64,000 nucleotides of DNA from Proteiniphilum acetatigenes DSM 18083 (GTDB lineage: Bacteria; Bacteroidota; Bacteroidia; Bacteroidales; Dysgonomonadaceae), in assembly GCF_000380985.1 (NCBI RefSeq), contig NZ_KB905692.1:496001-560000 (forward strand), given 5' to 3'. Made by a program: the position numbers and the translations under genes. Under the pieces are notes generated by a model, which did not search any database, was not told the origin of the DNA, and saw only the letters and a list, made by a program, of their open reading frames with translations. Positions 1 to 9,252 of the stretch are shown here, piece by piece (positions within the stretch are counted from its first letter, which is position 1; every line of letters starts with the position of its first letter).

Positions 1-938
1 ATGGTAGCGACAGCACTGTTATATCGTTTGACACGTTGGTAGATTCTATCAGTATTGAAGGATTAACTGCGGGGACCGGTTACGAGTTCATTGTCTACAC
101 AATGGATGCTCATAACAACCTGTCTGTGCCGACCTATATTACTGCTTTCCCTATTTCACAAGCCTTTGTCGAAAGTTTAACACCGCCAATGGTGGTTGTC
201 CAGACAATCGGTCCCGATCAATACATGTCGATCATGGGAACCTCAAACGTGTTGATGAATTTCTCGGGTCATGTTGAATATACGGTTACCGGACCGGATG
301 ATTTCTCTTTATCAGACGAAATCTACTTACCTGAGTTGGCAGGGAAGCCTCAAGTTGATATTCCTGTCGCCGACCTTATATCTTTACCGTTTCTACCTAT
401 AGGGGATTATACATTTAATATTAAAGTCTCTGTATGGCCTCTTCAGGGCAATCTGGTTTCTGTTGACGAAGTATGGCTTTCCAACACTCAGACAATTACG
501 GTAGAACCGGTAAAAATCAATCTGATGACAATTCCCGGAACCGTATCCGACCAGCATAACACCGGAGGCGGCGAAGGTATCCAGATGCTGGTCGATGGCA
601 ATCCTAACACCAAATACCTGTGCGGAACCCAGCTCACATGGATGATGTGGAAGATGGACCGTGAATTTATTGCCAACACGTATGAACTCACATCGGCAAA
701 TGATGCCGACAACCGAGATCCGAAAGACTGGGTACTGGAAGGTTCAAATGACGGAAGCAACTGGACTGTACTCGATCAACAATCCGATATCAAGTTTACA
801 ACACGTTTCCAGAAGAAGACATTCCCGTTATCCAATGTGACCCCCTACTCTCATTACAGGTTAAGGGTTACCGCAAATAACGGATCCAGTATATTCCAAT
901 TAGCAGAATGGACACTGTTCTACGATACCAATGAATGA
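1..938 (+). CDS. Secreted Fn3/discoidin-domain protein, C-terminal part
   Basis: The reading frame is open to the left window edge (frame of base 3), so this is the C-terminal part of a longer gene; the TTG at 36 is only an internal codon. The first visible residues (ISIEGLTAGTGYEF, then VYTMDAHNN) look like the end of a fibronectin type III-like or DUF4998-like module. A middle stretch of about 110 residues is unassigned. The last 130 residues, from about base 530, form an F5/8 type C (discoidin) domain, seen in DWVLEGSNDGSNW and in the C-terminal LAEWTLF strand. Such proteins in Bacteroidales are usually surface lipoproteins that bind glycans, but the N-terminus is outside the window. A strong hairpin terminator follows. 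Confidence 0.7.
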   Translation, partial: GSDSTVISFDTLVDSISIEGLTAGTGYEFIVYTMDAHNNLSVPTYITAFPISQAFVESLTPPMVVVQTIGPDQYMSIMGTSNVLMNFSGHVEYTVTGPDDFSLSDEIYLPELAGKPQVDIPVADLISLPFLPIGDYTFNIKVSVWPLQGNLVSVDEVWLSNTQTITVEPVKINLMTIPGTVSDQHNTGGGEGIQMLVDGNPNTKYLCGTQLTWMMWKMDREFIANTYELTSANDADNRDPKDWVLEGSNDGSNWTVLDQQSDIKFTTRFQKKTFPLSNVTPYSHYRLRVTANNGSSIFQLAEWTLFYDTNE

Positions 939-963
939 AGGGGTAGAGTAAAAACAGACTAAG

Positions 964-1001
964 AGTAGGAGAAAAAAAGTAGTTTTCTCCTACTTTTTTT
1001 T
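964..1001 (+). terminator. Rho-independent terminator
   Basis: A perfect 12-bp stem (AGTAGGAGAAAA at 964-975 with its complement at 983-994) and a 7-nt loop are followed by a run of T. It closes the discoidin gene and separates it from gltX. Confidence 0.85.
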
Positions 1002-1060
1002 CAGGGTACATTTTTGATACCGGTATTAGAAAATCAATTCCTTCATCCGTTCCTGCTTTA

Positions 1061-1092
1061 TTTCAATTCATCACTATTTTTTTCTATTTTTG
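1061..1092 (+). promoter_or_regulatory. Candidate gltX promoter
   Basis: TATTTTTG at 1085-1092 fits the Bacteroidetes -7 box TAnnTTTG. TTTC at 1061-1064, 20 bp upstream, is a three-of-four match to the -33 TTTG. Predicted initiation near 1098 gives a leader of about 70 nt. Confidence 0.45.
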
Positions 1093-1169
1093 TAGCCGGA
1101 AAAAACAGGGTTTTACTTTCGGTAGGATATATCAGGAAATGAACACCTTCGGAACTTGAATAAAAAATT

Positions 1170-2687
1170 ATGATGCATCACAAGACAAGGGTACGCTTTG
1201 CGCCCAGCCCCACAGGACCGCTGCATATCGGCGGGGTACGTACGGCACTATACAATTATCTCTTTGCCAAACAACAGGGCGGAGATTTTATCCTGCGAAT
1301 TGAAGATACTGACTCCTCCCGGTTTGTGCCGGGTGCGGAAGAGTATATCCAGGAAACATTCGACTGGTTGGGTCTTCCCTTTGACGAAAGCCCACTGAAA
1401 GGAGGAAGCTACGGACCCTATAAACAGTCTCAACGAAAAGATATCTACAAACAATATGTCAATGCTCTGCTCGATAAAGGAGCAGCCTATATCGCGTTCG
1501 ACACACCGGAAGAGCTGGAAACCCAAAGGGCGGAGATTGCCAATTTTCAGTATGACGCTTCTACCAGGGATAGGATGCGTAACTCGCTTACCCTCCCGGA
1601 AGAAGAAACAGAATCTTTGATAAAATCAGGCACACAATATGTTGTCCGCATCAAAATAGACCCTGATCAGGAGATTATCGTCGATGATATGATCCGCGGT
1701 AAGGTAGTTGTCAACTCCTCGGTACTTGACGACAAGGTGATCTATAAATCGGCCGATGAACTGCCCACCTATCACCTGGCCAATGTGGTGGACGACCATC
1801 TGATGGAAATAACCCATGTGATCCGTGGTGAGGAGTGGCTTCCCTCGGCTCCTTTGCATGTATGGTTGTACCGAAGCCTGGGCTGGGAAGAAGGTATGCC
1901 GCAATTCGCCCACCTCCCGCTCCTGCTCAAACCGGAAGGAAACGGCAAACTGAGCAAACGTGATGGAGACCGCCTTGGTTTCCCCGTTTTTCCATTGCAA
2001 TGGACAGACCCGAAGACAGGTGAAGTATCGTCGGGATATCGCGAAAGCGGCTATCTACCGGAAGCAGTCATTAATTTTCTCGCTTTTTTAGGATGGAACC
2101 CGGGTACGGAACAGGAGATATTCTCCCTCGATGAACTGGTACAGGCATTTTCTTTCGACAGATGCAGTAAGAGCGGAGCCAAATTCGACGTGGAAAAAGC
2201 CAAATGGTATAACCACCAATATATCCTCAAAATGTCCGACCCTGATCTGGCAAAACTGTTTATACCTGTTCTATATGAAAAAGGGATCTCCACACCCGCA
2301 GAAAAAGTGGAAAAAGCAGTCGGATTGGTAAAAGAGCGTGTACATTTTATCAGTGAGCTGTGGGATCAATCATCCTTTTTCTTTGTCGCCCCCACGGCCT
2401 ACGATGAAAAAACGGTAAATAAACGCTGGAAAGAAGAGACTCCTGCGCAGATGAAACAATTAGCAGCATTGCTTGAAGGAACAGACGACTTCTCTGCAAA
2501 AAACCAGGAGAAAACTGTAATGGATTGGATCCAACAGAACCAATTACATACCGGAAACGTTATGAATGCATTCCGGTTGGCCATCGTAGGTGCCGGAAAG
2601 GGACCGCATATGTTCGACATTACCGAAGTGATCGGTAAAGAGGAAACACTCCACCGTTTGGAACAGGCAATATCTACTCTGCCGTAG
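1170..2687 (+). CDS. gltX: Glutamate--tRNA ligase
   Basis: This is class I glutamyl-tRNA synthetase, which charges tRNA-Glu with glutamate in the cytoplasm. The HIGH-type ATP motif lies in [11 protein letters not shown] (about residues 12-22), and the KMSKS-type loop is [11 protein letters not shown] near residue 259. The 505-residue length is normal for Bacteroidetes GltX. The start could be the first or second codon, since the gene begins ATG ATG CAT. The next gene, a Stealth phosphotransferase, begins 27 bp after the stop, so the two may be co-transcribed. No disruption is seen. Confidence 0.97.
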   Translation: MMHHKTRVRFAPSPTGPLHIGGVRTALYNYLFAKQQGGDFILRIEDTDSSRFVPGAEEYIQETFDWLGLPFDESPLKGGSYGPYKQSQRKDIYKQYVNALLDKGAAYIAFDTPEELETQRAEIANFQYDASTRDRMRNSLTLPEEETESLIKSGTQYVVRIKIDPDQEIIVDDMIRGKVVVNSSVLDDKVIYKSADELPTYHLANVVDDHLMEITHVIRGEEWLPSAPLHVWLYRSLGWEEGMPQFAHLPLLLKPEGNGKLSKRDGDRLGFPVFPLQWTDPKTGEVSSGYRESGYLPEAVINFLAFLGWNPGTEQEIFSLDELVQAFSFDRCSKSGAKFDVEKAKWYNHQYILKMSDPDLAKLFIPVLYEKGISTPAEKVEKAVGLVKERVHFISELWDQSSFFFVAPTAYDEKTVNKRWKEETPAQMKQLAALLEGTDDFSAKNQEKTVMDWIQQNQLHTGNVMNAFRLAIVGAGKGPHMFDITEVIGKEETLHRLEQAISTLP

Positions 2688-2714
2688 AGATAAATTTAAT
2701 TCTGTATAACAGCA

Positions 2715-3707
2715 ATGGATATCGATTTTGTGATTACCTGGGTTGATATGGACGATCCAAAATGGAAAGCCGATTTCACCAAATATTCGGGTAAAATCGA
2801 CAACTCGAAGAATGAGGTTTCGGAAGCCCGTTTCCGTGACTATGGCTTTCTGAAATATTGGTTCAGAGGGATAGAGAAATTTGCGCCATGGGTGAGGAAA
2901 ATACATTTCGTCACCTGTGGTCAGAAACCGGAATGGCTCAATGCCGATCATCCCAAATTGGCACTGGTAAATCACAATGATTACATCCCCGCAAAATACT
3001 TACCCGTATTCAACTCCTCGCTCATAGAAATATATCTTCATAAAATCCCGGATCTGGCAGATCGTTTTGTTTACTTCAATGACGATTTTTTCATCATCGA
3101 CCATATCGGAGAGGGCCGTTTTTATACCAATGGGTTACCCAATGATATTGCCGCATTCCGCTACAATTCAGGAATGGGACTATGGTCGAAATGCCTGAAG
3201 AACAATATCAGGATTATCAACGAAAGGTTTGATAAACATGAAGTGCTGCAACGCGATCATGATAAATGGTTCCATCCTTCTTACGGAAAGAAAGCCAATC
3301 TGACGCGATTACTGAAACCTTACGGAAAGTTTGTGACGCTTATTACTCCACATAATGCCCAGCCCTACCTCAAATCGACTTTTGAAGAGGTCTGGGAATA
3401 CGCCGGAGACAAATTGACCGCGGTATCGACTAACCGCTTTCGCAGTCCCGAGGATTACACCCAGGAGTTATTCCGTACCTGGCAGATCTGCCGTTCAAAC
3501 TTTGAACCTTACAACACCTACAAGAATACAAAGATGTTCCCGCTCGTACTTCGGTCGAAGAAGGCTATAAAAGCCATCTACGATCAGAGTTACAAGTTGA
3601 TCTGCCTCAATGACAATGCCCATATAAGGAACTATACACAGGTTATGCAGGAGATAGAAAAAGCTTTTGAATTTATCCTGCCGGAAAAATCCCGGTTTGA
3701 GTTATAG
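2715..3707 (+). CDS. Stealth family sugar-phosphate transferase
   Basis: A 330-residue protein with the four Stealth conserved regions: CR1 at the N-terminus (DIDFVITWVDMDDPKW), CR2 near residues 50-130 (FLKYWFRGIEKFAPWVRKIH and FVYFNDDFF), CR3 around TPHNAQPYLKSTFEEVW, and CR4 at the C-terminus (CLNDNAH, then LPEKSRFEL). Stealth proteins transfer hexose-1-phosphate to build phosphodiester-linked capsule, teichoic-acid-like or LPS glycans, using UDP- or GDP-sugars in the cytoplasm. A GT2 gene starts 20 bp downstream, and a second Stealth gene converges at 4667-5608. The exact donor and acceptor cannot be read from sequence. Confidence 0.85.
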   Translation: MDIDFVITWVDMDDPKWKADFTKYSGKIDNSKNEVSEARFRDYGFLKYWFRGIEKFAPWVRKIHFVTCGQKPEWLNADHPKLALVNHNDYIPAKYLPVFNSSLIEIYLHKIPDLADRFVYFNDDFFIIDHIGEGRFYTNGLPNDIAAFRYNSGMGLWSKCLKNNIRIINERFDKHEVLQRDHDKWFHPSYGKKANLTRLLKPYGKFVTLITPHNAQPYLKSTFEEVWEYAGDKLTAVSTNRFRSPEDYTQELFRTWQICRSNFEPYNTYKNTKMFPLVLRSKKAIKAIYDQSYKLICLNDNAHIRNYTQVMQEIEKAFEFILPEKSRFEL

Positions 3708-3727
3708 TCATATCCACACTCTGTGCT

Positions 3728-4519
3728 ATGGAGAAAGAACCATTAATTTCTGTTATTATCCCTGTCTATAACGGGGAGAAGTATATAAGGCCATGTATAG
3801 AAAACATACTTAACCAATCGTATAAGAATCTGGAGATTATTGTCGTAAACGACGGTTCCTCCGATCAGTCCGGAATTATCGCACAAGAGTATCCGATACA
3901 AGTAATCCATCTTGGGCAGAATCGGGGCTTGTCGACAGCCAGAAATGTCGGTATAGACACAGCTAAAGGGCTATATATTCATTTCATGGATGTGGATGAC
4001 TCTATTAATCCCGATTATTACAGGGAAATGGCGAAAGCTGTTAAGAAAACCGATGCCGATATAGCCTGCGGTGGCATGTGGAATGAAAGATTCAGTTATA
4101 AATCGCAACGCTTCAGAAAAACCAAAGTATATACTTCGACACACGATAAACTCAAAGCTACTTATGTCGGAAAATGGGGATATGTATGGCGATACCTTTT
4201 CAAAGTTGATTTTCTAAAAAAGCAGAATTTGAGATTTGAGGAAGGACGTCTTGTGGAGGACCTTATATTCTCTTTTCATGCAGTATACTATGCCGATAAA
4301 TTAGTAGTCGTGCCCAATACTATCTATTTCTATTATAATTGGGAAAATTCCATATCAACAATCCGGGAGAAAGCACATCGTGAAAAATATCGTCGGGATT
4401 GGCTTCATGCAAGATCCTATATTCTCAATTTTGCTGATGAACACAATTTTAAAATACCCGGAATTAACTCGGACAAGATCTCTTATATCTGGAGAAAATA
4501 TATATCACGGCATTTTTGA
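3728..4519 (+). CDS. GT2 family glycosyltransferase
   Basis: A GT-A fold glycosyltransferase of 263 residues. The N-terminus has the family hallmark (SVIIPVYNGEKYI, then EIIVVNDGSSD), and the DxD metal and nucleotide-sugar motif is in HFMDVDDS near residues 90-97. There is no membrane anchor. It follows the Stealth gene by 20 bp and probably adds a sugar to the same surface glycan. At 263 residues it is somewhat short for this group (often about 300-330), so the C-terminus may be abbreviated. The bases after the stop do not continue the family in another frame, so no frameshift is claimed. Confidence 0.85.
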   Translation: MEKEPLISVIIPVYNGEKYIRPCIENILNQSYKNLEIIVVNDGSSDQSGIIAQEYPIQVIHLGQNRGLSTARNVGIDTAKGLYIHFMDVDDSINPDYYREMAKAVKKTDADIACGGMWNERFSYKSQRFRKTKVYTSTHDKLKATYVGKWGYVWRYLFKVDFLKKQNLRFEEGRLVEDLIFSFHAVYYADKLVVVPNTIYFYYNWENSISTIREKAHREKYRRDWLHARSYILNFADEHNFKIPGINSDKISYIWRKYISRHF

Positions 4520-4666
4520 CAGGCCCCTTCCTGAAAAAGATTCACCTCACCACCCTTACTCTTTTTACGCTCATCACGGGCAATGGGTTTCCATAAGTCA
4601 TCTAAAATATCTCCGCTTTAGTTGCATACATATCGGATCCGGATGCAAAAGTAGAGGTGGCAAGAA

Positions 4667-5608
4667 CTACTTTTCGAAAGAGGATTTCTCCGGGAATAAC
4701 GCCTCCAGAAAAGGTTTTATTCTTTCACGGTCTATGTCTTTAGTGCGTTGGCTATCATTTAAACAAAACAGGTCCGGTTGGTATTTATTTATCCGGTCGG
4801 CATATTTGTGTTTATGAACAAGTATGCGATTAGATTCTTTCCGTCCCACATATTTCATATCTCCTTTACCTACAGCCAATGAGTAATACAAGAAAGCGGA
4901 ACGGTGCATATCTCCATACATCCTGGTATGACTCGATAATGACTTCTTCACCTGACTTTCAAAAACATGCTCTACAACATATCTGTAATCAGATTTCACG
5001 TAAGCATCCACATTGTGATGCGGAATACCGGAATAATACTTCCCAAAATTCTGTTCAACAAGTGAAGCGCCTTCCACCACCATCGAGATATATTGTCCCA
5101 ACCTTTTGCGAATAAGTTTTTTTAAGCGGTAATGCCATTTCCCAAAAAACTTCTTCTTCAGCCGGACAATAGGAAAACCCTCTTTATTGAAGAAATAATC
5201 CGGGGAAAGTGCTTTGTTAAAGAACATGTCATCGTTTGCAAACAGGAAATGTTCAGCAAGATCGGGTATTTTGTAGAGGAAATACTCGATGACACTTGAA
5301 TTGAAACAAGGCAATGCCTCTTCGGGAAGTATCTCGGTGTGGTCAACGATACGAATTTTGGGATGATCTCCCTGTAACCACTCCGGACATTGATTATCTG
5401 TGACGATATAAATTCGCCGGATCCATGGAACATATTTTTCTACAGACCTCAATGAATATTTCAGTTCATCGTTATTGACATATCTCCCCTTATTATTCTC
5501 TTCCGAACGATCTGCCAATTTTCCTGTAAACTTTTCTTTTTTCTTTAACCACTTAGGATCATCCCCATCTACCCAGAGATATACCAAGTCAATATCAAAT
5601 GGTTGCAT
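4667..5608 (-). CDS. Stealth family sugar-phosphate transferase (second copy)
   Basis: A second Stealth protein, diverged from the one at 2715-3707 and facing it. CR1 is DIDLVYLWVDGDDPKW; CR2 contains LKYSLRSVEKYVPWIRRIYI and FLFANDDMFF; CR3 is PHHNVDAYVKSDY; CR4 ends in CLNDSQR and LFPEKSSFE. The ATG at 5608 (MQPFDID) is preferred over an upstream GTG at 5629, because CR1 starts almost directly after it and a promoter lies just upstream. Expected role: cytoplasmic transfer of sugar-1-phosphate onto a growing surface glycan. It is last in the minus-strand glycan cluster but appears to have its own promoter. Confidence 0.85.
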   Translation of the reverse strand: MQPFDIDLVYLWVDGDDPKWLKKKEKFTGKLADRSEENNKGRYVNNDELKYSLRSVEKYVPWIRRIYIVTDNQCPEWLQGDHPKIRIVDHTEILPEEALPCFNSSVIEYFLYKIPDLAEHFLFANDDMFFNKALSPDYFFNKEGFPIVRLKKKFFGKWHYRLKKLIRKRLGQYISMVVEGASLVEQNFGKYYSGIPHHNVDAYVKSDYRYVVEHVFESQVKKSLSSHTRMYGDMHRSAFLYYSLAVGKGDMKYVGRKESNRILVHKHKYADRINKYQPDLFCLNDSQRTKDIDRERIKPFLEALFPEKSSFEK

Positions 5609-5651
5609 AACTTTATATTTGCGGCACACTCATACCGATAGCATCAAATCA

Positions 5652-5682
5652 CAAATGTAGCTTTTTTTAATCCAACTACAAA
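5652..5682 (-). promoter_or_regulatory. Promoter of the second Stealth gene
   Basis: On the minus strand a TTTG (5679-5682) is followed after 19 bp by TACATTTG (5652-5659). This matches the Bacteroidetes sigma-ABfr consensus TTTG-N19-TAnnTTTG in both boxes and in spacing. Initiation near 5646 would leave a leader of roughly 40 nt. Confidence 0.6.
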
Positions 5683-5708
5683 TCTATACTATTAACTTAA
5701 GCTACAAA

Positions 5709-6791
5709 TTAAAGAGAGGAATATAGTTTTTGATATTCCTTAAAATGCTTTTCATACGAAAAGGAATGGGCATATTCTTTTTGTCTCTGTACCAAATCCT
5801 TGTCCTGATAAAATCCTTCCAGGTTTTCATCGATTAACCGTTTCATTTCTTGCGGATCGAAGTTTTTCCAAAAATAGGCGAATTTCCCTCCTATTTCTTT
5901 CAGGCTGGTTTCTCGGGATGAAAAAACAGGTTTGCCAAATTGCATGGCCTCTATGACAGGAAGTCCGAAACCTTCGAATAACGAAGGGAACAAAAAAGCT
6001 TTACAATTCGCATAAAGCCAAACCTTTTCTTCTTCAGGAATCGTTCCCAAAAGAGTAACATTCTGAATCCCTTCTGTCTCAATTTGTTGTTTTATCATTT
6101 TGCCATATTCTTCCAGACTGCTATCGCCGGCTATATAAAGATGCCTGTCCGGCATTAGTTTCATCATGTCGAGCAATACGTGGAAGTTCTTTTTCTTCAT
6201 GACCGTCCCTATGGTAAAGAAAAAATGTCCTTTTATTTCTCTATTGGGTTTCAAAGCAGGTTTCCGAACGATATTTTCAACACCATTATAAATGACTTTG
6301 CATCTCTTGCCATTCAATACCAGATTTTTCTCCACTTCCTGTTTGGTGAATTCCGAGATGCAAACAATTTCATCAGCCCGGTTGATTTTACGCTGCAATC
6401 GCCGGTGTTTCCTTTCCCGCTGCTCACCGGTGGCTTCATAGAGATAGTTCAGGTCATGAATCGTAAGTATGAATTTCGTCCGGGAATAAGCAGGTTTAAA
6501 TCTGCTTAACTGATGGGTAGCATGCCATATATCGAATGAAGGAAACAGATAACGGCAATGTCTCAAAAGCCAACTCGAAGAACTGATATAGTGTACTTCA
6601 CGTCCAAACTTGCCGAACATCTTTCTGGGCATAAGAAGCGTCAATATATACCCGGACTCATTTCTTTTATAATTCTCCTTGAAATAGTTCCCATAAGCTA
6701 ATGCAACCTGCTTTAACCCACAGTAGGTGTTGCTCAACTCCGACAAATCGACCAAAACCTTCGTCTGTTTTCTCTTGTTTCTTCTCCACAT
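5709..6791 (-). CDS. GT4 family glycosyltransferase
   Basis: A 360-residue GT-B fold retaining glycosyltransferase. The C-terminal nucleotide-sugar domain carries the EX7E-type motif (EGFGLPVIEAMQFGKPVF), and the centre has a typical domain start (FFTIGTVMKKKNFHVLLD). The N-terminal domain has VDLSELSNTYCGLKQVA, typical of mannosyl- or rhamnosyl-transferase-like proteins of O-antigen clusters. It starts 3 bp after the stop of the next GT4 gene, so the two are in one operon. Donor and linkage are unknown. Confidence 0.88.
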   Translation of the reverse strand: MWRRNKRKQTKVLVDLSELSNTYCGLKQVALAYGNYFKENYKRNESGYILTLLMPRKMFGKFGREVHYISSSSWLLRHCRYLFPSFDIWHATHQLSRFKPAYSRTKFILTIHDLNYLYEATGEQRERKHRRLQRKINRADEIVCISEFTKQEVEKNLVLNGKRCKVIYNGVENIVRKPALKPNREIKGHFFFTIGTVMKKKNFHVLLDMMKLMPDRHLYIAGDSSLEEYGKMIKQQIETEGIQNVTLLGTIPEEEKVWLYANCKAFLFPSLFEGFGLPVIEAMQFGKPVFSSRETSLKEIGGKFAYFWKNFDPQEMKRLIDENLEGFYQDKDLVQRQKEYAHSFSYEKHFKEYQKLYSSL

Positions 6792-6794
6792 ATC

Positions 6795-8039
6795 TTACGC
6801 CCCCACATAGTCAATTGCATCGTCAAATTTTTCAATGATGCGTTCCCATCGATAATTTTTTTCGGCGTACTGCATGCCATTTCGTGCAATAACCTGCTTG
6901 TCGTTATCGGAAAGATTCAGTATCTTATCAACCTGTACGCTAAAATCTTTCACGTCATAATAGAGGAACCCTGCCTGGCTCTTCTCTATGTGTCGCTTCA
7001 ACACATCGCAATAACCATTCGCTAAAACCGGTTTACCAAAGGACATTGCTTCCAGGGTAACCATCGACAGGCTTTCGTGTCGTGAAGGGATAATTAAACC
7101 CGCACAATGCTGAAGGTATAACAGTTTTTCCTCCTCTCCGATAAATCCGGTAAAAATAATATTATCATCCTTCACAAAGGTTTTCAGATGGTTCTTCCCA
7201 ATCATTACCAGTTTTATATTTCTATGTTGCGATCTATTCATCATAGAAAAATAGTTCATCAATTCCAAACACCCTTTACCAACATCTATACGCCCGATAT
7301 ACACAAAATAAGGAAAACCGATTGGGGGTTCACTGTTTTCATCCAATACCGGCAAATCAAAACCGACACCTGCAAGGTCAGACCTGATTGTTCGCGTAAC
7401 GGGATGAGCTGATTCAAGCAGGAGCCTCTCACTTTCTGTGTTATACATGATGAATCCCGGTAGAGAGAACATCTTTTCGAAGCCTGAAAGATAAAGCATC
7501 GGCTCGTCATGCGCCAATGGGATAAGAATACTATTGCCAGATGTGTGTTGCAACCCGAAATAAGTAGGATAGAACGGGTAATTAAAATAAATAAATGCCT
7601 TATACTGATTCTTCTCCTGTTCCAGATATGTTATCATTCCTTTACAAACAGGACCATGATTCACAATCCAACGATCAAAGACCCTGCCATGATTTTTTTT
7701 TCTTCTGTACCATATACGCCTAATAGAAAGGGTGATGAAATTATTTATCGTATATCCTCTATGGTAATACTTCCAGTTTCCACGGAGATAGCGTCCTAAC
7801 CGTCGGGTCTTTTTACGGTTTGCACCTTCATCTTTAAACCGCAATACCCGTACACCATTTATCATCTCCTCACCTGCAGGATAATAATTATCCCATGCAG
7901 GATAAGCCAAAGAGCAAGAGGTCAGGACATCCACGTCATACTTCTCTTTCAAACGCTCTGCCAGCAACCGTGCATGCACTTCTGCCCCTCCGTTGATCTC
8001 TCTACCATATCGCTGTACGATTATTGCTATTTTATCCAT
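6795..8039 (-). CDS. GT4 family glycosyltransferase
   Basis: A GT-B glycosyltransferase. The N-terminus IIVQRYGREINGGAEVHARL is the usual acceptor-domain start, and ESLSMVTLEAMSFGKPVLAN carries the EX7E motif of the donor domain. I chose ATG 8039 (MDKIAII) because the Rossmann strand begins there; an in-frame ATG at 8069 would add ten poorly conserved residues. It sits between a WbsX-like gene and another GT4 in a tight minus-strand operon and is predicted to extend the same surface polysaccharide on the cytoplasmic side of the inner membrane. Confidence 0.87.
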   Translation of the reverse strand: MDKIAIIVQRYGREINGGAEVHARLLAERLKEKYDVDVLTSCSLAYPAWDNYYPAGEEMINGVRVLRFKDEGANRKKTRRLGRYLRGNWKYYHRGYTINNFITLSIRRIWYRRKKNHGRVFDRWIVNHGPVCKGMITYLEQEKNQYKAFIYFNYPFYPTYFGLQHTSGNSILIPLAHDEPMLYLSGFEKMFSLPGFIMYNTESERLLLESAHPVTRTIRSDLAGVGFDLPVLDENSEPPIGFPYFVYIGRIDVGKGCLELMNYFSMMNRSQHRNIKLVMIGKNHLKTFVKDDNIIFTGFIGEEEKLLYLQHCAGLIIPSRHESLSMVTLEAMSFGKPVLANGYCDVLKRHIEKSQAGFLYYDVKDFSVQVDKILNLSDNDKQVIARNGMQYAEKNYRWERIIEKFDDAIDYVGA

Positions 8040-8094
8040 AAATTGTTTATTCTTTTTGTAAGCGAGCATTTGATACTTACAGTGGCAACCAATA

Positions 8095-9207
8095 TCAAGA
8101 GATCATATTATTATACTTGTCTTTGACTTCTTTAAAAACCTCAAGATATTTCAAGCCAAATTTTAAATCAGGTTCCATATAATTACCTTCACCCCATTCA
8201 TTCCAGGATTTAATAAAACAAATACGTTCACCATCCTTGTTTTTTAACACTGAAAAAACATTTTCCAGATGCTCTTTGAATAGTCCAGGGGTGCAATCCT
8301 TCAGTAAATTTCCTGCATACTTACTTCTTGGTGTATGATCCCAGTTCGGGATAATAGTCGGGAAGACATCCTTATCACGATCTTCCTCGGTGATAAAGGT
8401 TCTCATAGCTTTCTTATATTTAATAATATGAGGGCCATAAATCAAAGAGCTATATTTTTTCAAAATCTTATTCTTAAGGTCTCTTCTATAGAACAAATCA
8501 AATAGCCTCAATGAATTAAATGCAGAAAAGCCTTTATTTATCATTTCACCTTTGCTCCCCCGGGGATTGCCGTATTGTCCTATAAAAAAAATACCATTTA
8601 AACCATTTTCAATAGCCAACGATTGCCATTTTTTTATAAAATTCTCGATCCCGGGAAAATCCAGAGGTTTATAGATCATAAAAGCAGGCTTCCCTTCTAT
8701 CTGTATATAACGGGGATCTTTGAATGCATCTAAAAGGGCAAAGAAATGTCTTTCATAGTCCTGTTCATCTCCGTATTTTTGCTCAATAAGTGTCTTTTTA
8801 GAATAAACGCCATCATAACTCCAGAATTTGGAGTGCCAACTTTCATTTGCCCAACAAAGCATAAAGGGAAAGAGGGGACTCCCTGAATTCAGCACTTCAT
8901 TAAAAGGCATTTCTAATAACTGTTTCCCTTCGCCAAACCAGTAATGGTAATAGCAAAACCCATCGACACCATGCTCTTTCGCCAATTCTGCCTGGGCCAT
9001 ACGTACTTCGGGCAAACGCAAATCATAATATCCAAGATCGGCAGGAACCTTGGGTTGGTCATGGCCTCTAAACAAAGGCTTTGCCTTACCCACATTTGTC
9101 CATTCGGTAAAGCCTTTTCCCCACCACTCATTATTCTCCGGTATCGGGTGATATTGAGGGAGATAGAAAGCTATCGCCCTTATGGCGTTTCCATTATTAT
9201 CCATCAT
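8095..9207 (-). CDS. WbsX-like (GH99-like) glycan-cluster protein
   Basis: A 370-residue protein of the WbsX family (Pfam Glyco_tran_WbsX), related in fold to GH99. Family hallmarks are AIAFYLPQYHPIPENNEWWG, KGFTEWTNV, FCYYHYWF, MLCWANESW and the C-terminal FIKSWNEWGEGNYMEPD. These genes occur in O-antigen and capsule loci of many bacteria. The family is annotated as a glycosyltransferase from genetic context, but the GH99-like barrel leaves open a hydrolase or transglycosidase role. There is no signal peptide, so it probably acts in the cytoplasm. It lies 45 bp downstream of the GT9 gene. Confidence 0.85.
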   Translation of the reverse strand: MMDNNGNAIRAIAFYLPQYHPIPENNEWWGKGFTEWTNVGKAKPLFRGHDQPKVPADLGYYDLRLPEVRMAQAELAKEHGVDGFCYYHYWFGEGKQLLEMPFNEVLNSGSPLFPFMLCWANESWHSKFWSYDGVYSKKTLIEQKYGDEQDYERHFFALLDAFKDPRYIQIEGKPAFMIYKPLDFPGIENFIKKWQSLAIENGLNGIFFIGQYGNPRGSKGEMINKGFSAFNSLRLFDLFYRRDLKNKILKKYSSLIYGPHIIKYKKAMRTFITEEDRDKDVFPTIIPNWDHTPRSKYAGNLLKDCTPGLFKEHLENVFSVLKNKDGERICFIKSWNEWGEGNYMEPDLKFGLKYLEVFKEVKDKYNNMIS

Positions 9208-9252
9208 TTCTTTTTTAATTAAACGAAAATAAAATCAAAATAATCTTTTTGA

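Noticed and set aside
4380-4817. A plus-strand ORF that could extend the GT2 gene after 4519
   Set aside because: Its sequence does not resemble the GT2 C-terminus and it overlaps the convergent Stealth gene.
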